Source: Bryobacterales bacterium (lineage in GTDB: Bacteria; Acidobacteriota; Terriglobia; Bryobacterales; Bryobacteraceae). From it: 12,597 bases of DNA. Below the pieces are notes generated by a model. It was not told the DNA's origin. It saw nothing but the letters and a program-made list of their open reading frames with translations, and did not search any database. Positions 1 to 6,054 of this stretch are shown here, in pieces (position 1 is the first letter of the stretch; the number at the start of each line of letters is the position of its first letter). A program made the translations under genes and the position numbers. The stretch covers positions 39,287-51,883 of the forward strand of contig PKYZ01000102.1 of assembly GCA_003132865.1 (NCBI GenBank). The letters run 5' to 3'.

Positions 1-1
1 G

Positions 2-346
2 CAGGAACTGGAAATCATGAAGATCGTCTGGGAGCGGCACACCGCCACGGTCCGGGACGTTTATGAGGCCCTGCTGGAGCGGCGCCGGGTCGCCTACACC
101 ACCGTCATGACGATGATGAAGATCCTGGAACACAAGGGCTACCTCAACCGGAAGCAGGTGGAGCGCGCCTACGTCTACCGCCCGGCCCAGCCGAAGAGCA
201 GGGTGATCCACGCCATGGTGCGGGATTTCGTCAATCGCGTGTTCAACGGTTCGGCGGAGCCCCTGCTGGTGCATCTGATCGAAGACCGCCACCTGACGGC
301 GGACGAGATCGAGGAGATCCGGCGGCTGATCGGAGGGCGGCCGTGA
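2..346 (+). CDS. BlaI/MecI/CopY-family transcriptional repressor, 5' end outside the window
   Basis: This is a winged-helix DNA-binding repressor of the BlaI/MecI type. The open frame continues upstream of the first in-frame ATG (position 17) and reads QELEIMKIVWER, the usual start of helix 1 in this family, so the true start lies before the window and about 10 residues are missing. The helix-turn-helix and wing are seen as ATVRDVYEAL, then VAYTTVMTMMKILEHKGYL, then YVYRP. The C-terminal dimerisation helices include VFNGSAEPLLVHLIE and LTADEIEEIRRLI. Family members bind a palindromic operator upstream of their own operon and are inactivated by cleavage by the partner M56 protease. Here the stop overlaps the start of an M56 gene by 4 nt (GTGA), so the two are almost certainly co-translated. 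The operator would lie outside the window. Family call is firm; the signal sensed is unknown. Confidence 0.93.
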   Translation, partial: QELEIMKIVWERHTATVRDVYEALLERRRVAYTTVMTMMKILEHKGYLNRKQVERAYVYRPAQPKSRVIHAMVRDFVNRVFNGSAEPLLVHLIEDRHLTADEIEEIRRLIGGRP

Positions 347-2124
347 GCGCAGCCCATTGGCTCGGCAACCTGGCCGCCTGGAGCGCGCAGGCCGTAGCCC
401 TGATCGCGGCGGGAAGCGTGGCCGCGTGGGCCTTCCAACTGCGCGTGCCGCGAATCCGGCTGGCGTACTGGCAAACGTTGTTGGCAATCTGCCTGTTACT
501 TCCGGCCGTGGAACCGTGGCGCCGCGCCGCGGACTCGAACATCGAGTTCACCATGGGGGCAGCCAGGCCGGTCTCGCCGAACCGCCCTCCGGCATATTTC
601 CTGCCTTGGCGCCAGGCTCTGCTCTTGGTGCTGGCCTCCGGTTGCGCCGCGCGGGCGCTGTGGCTCGCCGTGGGGTTCGGCAAACTGCGCCGCTGGCGGC
701 GCGATGCGCGGGTGTTCTCGCCGCTTCCGCCGCGCCTCGATCTCCTGCGCGCGGCAGTTGCGCCGCATGCGGAGTTTCGGCTGTCGTCTTCGCTATCGGG
801 TCCGGTAACGTTTGGGCTGTTGCGGCCGGTGGTCGTGTTGCCCGGCCACTTCGCCGAATTGCCGGCGGACATCCAGGAAGCCATCGTCTGCCATGAATTG
901 CTGCACGTGCGCCGCCGCGATTGGATCGTCACTGTGACGGAGCAAGCCATCCGCGCGGTGCTGTGGTTTCATCCAGCCATCTGGTGGTTGATCGGCCAGA
1001 CCCAACTGGCGCGCGAACAGACTGTGGATGGCGAAGTGGTCGCGCTCACCAGAAATCGCGATCAGTATTTGAACGCGCTGCTGGCGATGGCCGGGAATCA
1101 GCCGGCGTTGGATCTGGCGCCGGCGACTCTGTTTTTGCGAAAGCGTCACCTGAAGAATCGGGTGGCTCTGCTATTGAAGGAGGTTACTATGTCGAAACGC
1201 AGTCTCATATCGTTCTGCGCCATCAGTTGCGGAGTATTGCTCGCCGCAGGCTGGCTCGCGCTCCACACATTCCCGCTCCAGGCGGCGCCTGTTCCCCAGG
1301 AGGCAGCCCAGTCGAACCTGCTGCACAGCGTTGCGCCGAAGTATCCACAGGCAGCGCGGGAGAAGCATATCGAAGGCGCGGTCGTGCTGGAAGTCCACAT
1401 CGACGCCGAGGGCCACGTGTCCGACGCGAAGGTGGTCAGCGGGCCGGAGGAACTGCGCAGCGCGGCGCTCGAAGCCATATTGCAGTGGCACTACTCGCCC
1501 CAAGCCATGCCGCTGCCGGCTACTACGCAGGTGACGATGGATTTCAAGCTGCCCCAAGACGCAGCGCCCGATTCCAAGTCGGGGATCGCGTTACCGCCGG
1601 CTTGGTATGGAACGTTGAAGAGCATCCAGGTCGAGGGGCTCACAGCGGCGACGCGCGATGAGTTATTGCAACGCTTACCCGCGCATGAGGGAGACACTGT
1701 GAATGCGGACATCATGGCATCTCTGGCTAAGACCGTGCGCGCCTTTGACGAGCACCTGAATATCTCTCTGAGCCCCGATGAGCCCCACACATTGCGCATC
1801 TCTCTGGCACCGGCGGGCGCTCCCGCGCCGCCAACCACGATTCGCGTGGGCAGTAATGTGCAACAGGCCAAGCTGTTGGTGAAAGTGATGCCCGTTTATC
1901 CGCCGGAGGCCAAGGCACAGGGCATTGAGGGCACAGTAGTGCTCCAGGCCACCATTGACAAGGACGGCACGGTTGCGAGTCTCATGATGCTCAGCGGCGA
2001 CCCTATGCTGGTCACCGCGGCGATGGATGCGGTAAAGCAATGGCAGTACTCCACGACGCTTCTGAACGGCGATCCGGTCGAGGTGGTGACGGAGATTCGG
2101 GTTAATTTCACGCTGGCGAAGTGA
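343..2124 (+). CDS. BlaR1-like M56 membrane metallopeptidase fused to two TonB C-terminal domains
   Basis: This is a membrane zinc peptidase of family M56 that probably senses an envelope signal and cleaves the adjacent BlaI-type repressor. It starts at a GTG inside the blaI stop. Hydrophobic segments lie near residues 8-32, 40-56 and 88-112. The zinc motif HELLH is at 184-188, the typical AVLWFHPAIWWL segment at 205-216, and the likely third ligand E225 lies in AREQTVDGE. After a further hydrophobic segment (about 288-310) come three predicted periplasmic parts: a TonB C-terminal-like domain (about 326-402), a POTRA-like stretch (about 428-490, IQVEGLTAATRDELLQRL then GDTVNADI) and a second TonB-like domain (about 505-592). 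Canonical BlaR1 instead ends in a penicillin-binding sensor domain, which is absent, so beta-lactam sensing should not be assumed. M56-TonB fusions are common in Acidobacteria; the POTRA-like insert is my inference. An internal start at M283 has a perfect ribosome binding site. Confidence 0.9.
   Translation: MSAAHWLGNLAAWSAQAVALIAAGSVAAWAFQLRVPRIRLAYWQTLLAICLLLPAVEPWRRAADSNIEFTMGAARPVSPNRPPAYFLPWRQALLLVLASGCAARALWLAVGFGKLRRWRRDARVFSPLPPRLDLLRAAVAPHAEFRLSSSLSGPVTFGLLRPVVVLPGHFAELPADIQEAIVCHELLHVRRRDWIVTVTEQAIRAVLWFHPAIWWLIGQTQLAREQTVDGEVVALTRNRDQYLNALLAMAGNQPALDLAPATLFLRKRHLKNRVALLLKEVTMSKRSLISFCAISCGVLLAAGWLALHTFPLQAAPVPQEAAQSNLLHSVAPKYPQAAREKHIEGAVVLEVHIDAEGHVSDAKVVSGPEELRSAALEAILQWHYSPQAMPLPATTQVTMDFKLPQDAAPDSKSGIALPPAWYGTLKSIQVEGLTAATRDELLQRLPAHEGDTVNADIMASLAKTVRAFDEHLNISLSPDEPHTLRISLAPAGAPAPPTTIRVGSNVQQAKLLVKVMPVYPPEAKAQGIEGTVVLQATIDKDGTVASLMMLSGDPMLVTAAMDAVKQWQYSTTLLNGDPVEVVTEIRVNFTLAK
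1177..1191 (+). promoter_or_regulatory. Perfect Shine-Dalgarno plus in-frame ATG inside the M56-TonB gene
   Basis: AAGGAGG at 1177-1183 is followed after 5 nt by ATG at 1189-1191, in frame with codon 283 of the M56 gene. The protein that would start here begins MSKRSLISF and has its own hydrophobic signal-like segment, then the TonB, POTRA-like and TonB parts (311 residues). It could give a separate short product from the same mRNA. However, the residues encoded here (LLKEVTMSK) look conserved among acidobacterial homologues as I remember them, so the motif may be a by-product of protein sequence. Confidence 0.45.
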
Positions 2125-2135
2125 CCGCGGCCGCG

Positions 2136-2241
2136 TCACCTCACGAGGTAGCTCACGCTCGCGGCGATCGCGAGATTGATGTACGGCTCGTCCTTGCATG
2201 CAGTCGAATACGGCACGGACCTTCGGACGATCACCGCTCAT
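2136..2241 (-). pseudogene. PIN-domain toxin remnant with internal deletion
   Basis: From ATG at 2241 the frame reads MSGDRPKVRAVFDCM, which is the start of a PIN-family toxin with the first acidic residue in VFDC. Directly after it, in another frame from 2195, comes KDEPYINLAIAASVSYLVR and a TGA at 2136-2138. That second piece matches the conserved later part of PIN toxins, which typically reads DPKDE..LNLAIAA...YLV. Roughly 90 or more codons that should separate the pieces are missing, including most catalytic residues, and the tail after YLV is cut. PIN toxins are magnesium-dependent RNases; this copy cannot be active. Its start overlaps the restored antitoxin end by 11 nt, as in intact modules. 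The family call is from motif memory without a search. Confidence 0.68.
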
Positions 2242-2505
2242 CGATTCGACGGAGACTTGGCTCCCGGTAAGACTCACCGCGGGCCTGGGGCTATCCAGCT
2301 CTTCGTCACTGATCCCGCTGCCTGCCACCTGGTCGCGGAAAGGCGCCAGACTCGCGCTTAAGGAAAGTTCACCACTGACGTCCTTTGAAAGGACAGCGCG
2401 AATGTAAGCTTCCCGCGGAAGTCCGGCAGTCTGGGCTCTCTCGTCCACAAGTCGCAGGAGTTCCTCAGGTATTTGGAGTATTTGCAGTTCAATTGTTTGA
2501 GTCAT
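2231..2505 (-). pseudogene. CopG/RHH-like antitoxin of a PIN toxin module, frameshifted near its 3' end
   Basis: The protein starts MTQTIELQILQIPEELLRLVDERA, a short beta strand followed by helices as in ribbon-helix-helix antitoxins. It continues with LPREAYIRAVLSKDV and an acidic tail, SGISDEELDS, typical of antitoxins paired with PIN toxins. After DS the open frame runs on into unrelated sequence. If one C is added to the CCCC run (2287-2290 on the complementary strand), it instead reads PQARGESYREPSLRRIDER and stops at 2231-2233, overlapping the toxin start by 11 nt. That is the expected end of such an antitoxin, so I infer a one-base deletion or sequencing slip. It lies 15 nt downstream of the amidohydrolase stop on the same strand, with no clear ribosome binding site. 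Its partner toxin is deleted, so loss of function would be tolerated. Confidence 0.7.
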
Positions 2506-2520
2506 GATCCGCGTGCCGCA

Positions 2521-3783
2521 TCATCGTTTGTAGACAACGCCACCCTTCATCACGAACGTGACGTTTTGCAGCACGCTGATGTCCTGCAGCGGATCGCCGG
2601 GGACCGCGACGATGTCGGCGAAATAGCCCGGTTTGAGTGCTCCAATCTGGTCCTGCCAGCCGAGTAGTCTGGCACCGTTCAACGTGCCGGCCTGCAAGGC
2701 GGCCAGCGGCGGCATGCCGTACTTGACCATCAGCACGAACTCGCGAGCTTGCGTGCCGTGCGGAAACGGACCCACGTCGGAACCCATAGCCACCGGCACG
2801 CCCGCCGCAAGCTGCGCGCGGAATTCATGCGCGTGAAATTCGAGCATCCGGCGCTCGCTCTCCGCCTGCCGCGGCGACGCGGCGTGATCGGCGAAGTATT
2901 CAACGATCGTGAAGGTGGGCACGGCGAAGATCTGTTTATCGCGCATCAGCCGCATGGTTTCTTCGCTGAGCTGGAATGCATGATCGACGGAAGCCACTCC
3001 GGCGCGTGCGGCGTAGAGCGTGCCCGGCTCTCCGGTGGCGTGTACGGCCACGCGCTTGCCCACGCGCGCGGCTTCTTCCACGGCGGCGCGCAACTCGGGT
3101 TCGGTGTATTGGTATGGCGTGGAGAACTTTCCATCGCGTAGCGCGTCGCGGCCGGTTTCGTAGATCTTGATGAAATCGGCGCCTTCCTTAAACTGGCCGC
3201 GGATCGCCGTGACCAGTTCGGCGGCGTTGTTGGCCCAGGTGGCGTTGGGCAGCACATGCTGGGCCGGGTTGTAGCCGATGGCGTCTTCGTGGCCGCCCAG
3301 TATATCCACCGCATTGCCGCTGATGCGCAGGCGCGGTCCCGGCACAAGTCCCTGATCGATGGCGTTGCGCACCGCGGTATCGGCCGAGCCCGCGCCTTCG
3401 GTCCCCATGTCGCGCTCGGCGGTGAAGCCGGCCATCAGGTCGGCCTTGGCGGCCAGCAGGGCGAGGATGGTCCGCTGCGGCACGGATTCTTCGACGGTCT
3501 GCAGGTCTTCGGCGCCGGGATGCAGAAACAGGTGCACGTGCGCGTCGATCAGGCCCGGCAACAGGGTCCGGTCGCCCAGGTCGACGATTTCGGCGGCCGG
3601 CGGATGGGTAACAGTCGCGCCGACCTCGACGATGCGTTCGCCCGAGACGAGCACCTCACCGGGCTTGAGCATCTTGCCGGACTCGATATCCAGCAGGCGC
3701 GCGGCGCGCAGCACGATAGGCGTCTGGCCAAAGGCGGCGCTGGCGCAAAGCAGCAGCGCGGCGCAGAATCGGAGTGTGGTCAT
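2521..3783 (-). CDS. Secreted amidohydrolase (imidazolonepropionase / Xaa-Pro dipeptidase-like)
   Basis: This is a 420-residue metal-dependent hydrolase of the amidohydrolase superfamily. A signal peptide covers about residues 1-19 (LRFCAALLLCASAAFGQ), so it acts outside the cytoplasm. The expected metal and catalytic residues are all present: H82 and H84 in DAHVHLF, K206 in FIKIYETG (candidate carboxylated lysine), H248 in AVHATG, H268 in DHAFQL, and D336 in GSDVGPF. The composite beta-sandwich is formed by the N-terminal strands (TPIVLRAARLLDIESG to IVDLGDRTLLPG) and the C-terminal GALKPGYFADIVAVPGDPL. This subfamily includes dipeptidases that remove residues from Xaa-Pro or Xaa-Arg/Lys peptides, but the substrate cannot be read from sequence. 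The start is 9 nt after the methyltransferase stop, so it is probably co-transcribed with it. No broken motif was seen. Confidence 0.9.
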   Translation of the reverse strand: MTTLRFCAALLLCASAAFGQTPIVLRAARLLDIESGKMLKPGEVLVSGERIVEVGATVTHPPAAEIVDLGDRTLLPGLIDAHVHLFLHPGAEDLQTVEESVPQRTILALLAAKADLMAGFTAERDMGTEGAGSADTAVRNAIDQGLVPGPRLRISGNAVDILGGHEDAIGYNPAQHVLPNATWANNAAELVTAIRGQFKEGADFIKIYETGRDALRDGKFSTPYQYTEPELRAAVEEAARVGKRVAVHATGEPGTLYAARAGVASVDHAFQLSEETMRLMRDKQIFAVPTFTIVEYFADHAASPRQAESERRMLEFHAHEFRAQLAAGVPVAMGSDVGPFPHGTQAREFVLMVKYGMPPLAALQAGTLNGARLLGWQDQIGALKPGYFADIVAVPGDPLQDISVLQNVTFVMKGGVVYKR

Positions 3784-3792
3784 GATGAGATG

Positions 3793-4502
3793 TTACTCCG
3801 GCGGCCTCTCTGCCACCAAGCGCTCCAGGCGGATTTTTTCAGCGGGATTCCAGTCCGGGAAGGCATCCACATCTTCGAAGCGCAGGATGCGCAGCGGGAG
3901 AAACAGTTTCAGGAGTTCGTTGTGGCGGTCGCTGCCGTTCTCGTAGACGAAGATGCCGCCGGGGGCCAGCGCGCGCCGGATGCGTTCGGCGTCGCGGGCA
4001 GTCATCGACCGAATGTAGGTCATCACGATCAGGTCCCACTGCGCGACGCCAAAATCGAATTGATCGTCGATGGCGACCAGTGCGCGAATCTTGACGCCAG
4101 CTTTCGCTGCGTTGGCCTGCGCGAGGCGCACGCCCTCGTCGGAAGGGTCGATGCCGGTTACGTCCCAACCTTGCATGGCGAGGAACACCGTGTTGCGGCT
4201 CTGGCCCATGCCGAAGTCCAGCGCCTTGCCGGGCTTGCGGCCCTCGATGGCGCTGGCGAGCAGCGCGTTTGGCGTCTGAATGAAGATGGGGTCGTGTCCG
4301 CCGTAGACCACGCGTCGGCCGGGGACATGCCCTTGCGGATCAACTCCGCACGGTAGGGGCGAATCAGATTGGCGGGCTTGCTGTCGGGCGGCTGCGAGCT
4401 GAGCCAGGCGAGGAAGGCCTTCCACTGAGCCTCCGGATCCGGTTGCGCGCACAGGAGCGTGGCAGCCAGACAAAGCCAAAGCCAACGCGTCATCGTCCTC
4501 AT
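3793..4502 (-). CDS. Exported SAM-dependent methyltransferase-like protein, frameshifted
   Basis: Two reading frames are needed. From ATG 4502, which overlaps the dehydrogenase stop as ATGA, the frame reads MRTMTRWLWLCLAATLLCAQ (signal peptide), then PDPEAQWKAFLAWLSSQPPD and LIRKGMSPADA. From about 4313 a second frame carries VVYGGHDPIFIQTPNALLA and a class I methyltransferase fold: motif I ALDFGMGQSRN, an acidic residue in VTGIDPS, motif IV WDLIVMTY, and ALAPGGIFVYENG, ending ERLVAERPPE at 3793. The switch lies near 4305-4325. The C-terminal frame could be opened from 4485, but that would translate the signal peptide region out of frame into an unlikely sequence. Homologues I remember have about 25 more residues at the join, so a small deletion is possible. 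The methyltransferase domain is intact, but a single uninterrupted product cannot be made. Substrate unknown; an exported SAM-binding protein would itself be odd. Confidence 0.75.
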
Positions 4503-5449
4503 CGCAGCAGCACCTTCAGGACGCCTTTCTGCGCGGCGCGCTCGAATGCGCGCGGAGCGTCGGCCAGCGGCAATTGTTCCGAGATCATCTCTTCGACCGG
4601 GATCAGGTTGCGGCTGAGCAGATCGAGCGCCGGCTCGAAGCGCCCGCAGCGCGAGCCCACCAGCGTGATCTCGTTGACGATCACGGGCGCGGTGTCCACT
4701 CCCACCAAGCCGTGCACCGTGGATTTCAGAATCACCGTGCCGCGCGGACGCGTCATTCGCACGGCTTGGCGGAGGCCTTCGGGCGAACCGGTGGCGTCCA
4801 CCACCCAGTCATAGGCCATTTCGGGGAGCGCGCCGCCGGCTGCTTCGGTGGCGACGCCGGCGCGGCGTGCGATTTGCAGCTTTTCGGCGTGCCGGCCGAA
4901 TTGGTGGACCCGGTGCCCATACGCATTCAGCACCAAGGCGATGAGCAGTCCGAGTTTGCCGTCGCCCAGCACTGCGACTTCGGCTGCGCAAGGCAGGGTC
5001 ACCTGATCCAGGATTTCGCACGCAGCCGCGAGAGGTTCGACAAACACGGCGCGCTCGGTGGGGAGCGCATCCGGCAGCGCGTGCAGATTGCGTTCCGGCA
5101 GGGTCAGGAACTCGCGAAATGCGCCGGGATGGTTGACGATGCCGAGGACGGTGCGCCGCGGGCAATGGCGGCCGAGGCCGCGCCGGCACCAGTCGCACGC
5201 GCCGCAGGCCAGGTTGATCTCACCGACGACGCGGCGGCCGACCCACGCGGGCGAATCCGCCTCAATCACTTCGCCAACGAATTCATGGCCGGGCGTGCCG
5301 GCGAAGCCGTAGTAGCCGCGCTGGAGTTCGAGATCGGTATTGCAGATGCCGCCGCAGAGCAGGCGGATCAGGGCGAAGCCCGCGGGCCGGTGCGGGCGCG
5401 GCTCATCGCGTACTTCTATGCGTCCGTTTTCGAGGTGTACGGCTAGCAT
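4499..5449 (-). CDS. Zinc-dependent medium-chain (alcohol) dehydrogenase
   Basis: This is a 316-residue oxidoreductase of the MDR family, expected to oxidise an alcohol or polyol with NAD(P). Catalytic zinc ligands are C36 (GGICNTD), H55 and E56 (GHE), and E138 (VFVEPLAAA). The structural zinc lobe is present with C82, C85, C88 and C96. A Rossmann nucleotide loop VLGDGKLGLL lies at 160-169. The end, LADAPRAFERAAQKGVLKVLLR, is typical of the family. It is slightly shorter than usual (340-360 residues). It starts inside the end of the upstream DUF4276 gene and ends in an ATGA overlap with the methyltransferase gene, so it sits mid-operon. The substrate cannot be assigned from sequence. Confidence 0.92.
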   Translation of the reverse strand: MLAVHLENGRIEVRDEPRPHRPAGFALIRLLCGGICNTDLELQRGYYGFAGTPGHEFVGEVIEADSPAWVGRRVVGEINLACGACDWCRRGLGRHCPRRTVLGIVNHPGAFREFLTLPERNLHALPDALPTERAVFVEPLAAACEILDQVTLPCAAEVAVLGDGKLGLLIALVLNAYGHRVHQFGRHAEKLQIARRAGVATEAAGGALPEMAYDWVVDATGSPEGLRQAVRMTRPRGTVILKSTVHGLVGVDTAPVIVNEITLVGSRCGRFEPALDLLSRNLIPVEEMISEQLPLADAPRAFERAAQKGVLKVLLR

Positions 5450-6054
5450 GACCTATTCCAGAACTCACATTCGCAGAGCCGAGGATGGTGTTTAGAAACT
5501 CTTTCAGCTCCGGACAGGCGCCAGCGGCGATGGTGAGATCGTTGTCGAGGAGAATTCGTCCGGCATCGCGGACCCTTGACGTAAGATCTTCCGCTCTTTC
5601 CGGTTCGAAATGTCTCAGTAATCCAAACGGAAGGCGGCTTTGTATGATTTATGAGCTCCGGCTTGCTTCCCGGTGCGCCACGATCATGCTTGGCAAGGCG
5701 CTTGATATCCGCCCAGTAAGGGAGAAGCCAGGCTTCGAACTCGTACTGCGCGGCATGCGCAAAGAACCGGTCGTTAGCGCCCACCCACTCACGCATCCTC
5801 CGCTTGGCATCAGCGGCATCGATGAAGTCACGGCTGCCGGTGTACACATCGGTCAAGGCGATCACAGCATCGGCGCCCGTTTTCAAATGCCGATGGACAT
5901 CGCGTCTTAACACGTCCCCCTTCTCCAGTCGTCCGTTGTACGGATCCGGATCGAGGCGAGGCATCCTACCGTGGAGTCGTTTCTCAAGAAACTGACGAAG
6001 CGCTGGCAAGAAGACTTCTTCTGTCTTGCCCTCTATCAAGAGGACGATCTTCAT
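5443..6054 (-). CDS. DUF4276 (TOPRIM-like) protein, C-terminus frameshifted
   Basis: The start at ATG 6054 is chosen because it overlaps the stop of the upstream ATPase as ATGA. The product begins MKIVLLIEGKTEEVFLPAL, the characteristic DUF4276 start with an acidic residue (E8) after the first strand. Next come a second strand with an acidic residue, AVIALTDVYTGSRDF (D69), and the family motif YEFEAWLL. As I recall, DUF4276 is grouped with TOPRIM-like folds, and this acidic pattern fits a Mg-binding nuclease-type site. After SGRSYVK (about residue 160) the open frame becomes basic nonsense ending at 5443. Removing one G from the GGG run at 5573-5575 restores VRDAGRILLDNDLTIAAGACPELKEFLNTIL, the expected family end, stopping at 5403-5405. 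So there is a one-base insertion or a sequencing slip. As written, the last helices are lost. It pairs with the ATPase next door. Confidence 0.82.
   Translation of the reverse strand: MKIVLLIEGKTEEVFLPALRQFLEKRLHGRMPRLDPDPYNGRLEKGDVLRRDVHRHLKTGADAVIALTDVYTGSRDFIDAADAKRRMREWVGANDRFFAHAAQYEFEAWLLPYWADIKRLAKHDRGAPGSKPELINHTKPPSVWITETFRTGKSGRSYVKGPRCRTNSPRQRSHHRRWRLSGAERVSKHHPRLCECEFWNRSC

Noticed and set aside
343..2124. Calling this a beta-lactam resistance sensor
   Set aside because: No penicillin-binding sensor domain or SxxK/SxN motif region is present. The periplasmic part is TonB-like.
2121..2139. GTGAC...GTCAC inverted repeat at the end of the M56 gene as a terminator
   Set aside because: The stem has a bulge, includes the stop codon and lacks any T-run. 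It may be chance in GC-rich sequence, partly from the GCGGCCGC palindrome.
1675..2505. 276-codon - strand open frame through the antitoxin into the M56 gene
   Set aside because: Only its first 72 codons look like a protein (the antitoxin). The rest is the shadow of the toxin fragments and of the + strand M56 gene.
3256..4356. 366-codon + strand open frame opposite the amidohydrolase and methyltransferase
   Set aside because: It crosses the junction of two genes on the other strand and has no recognisable domain.
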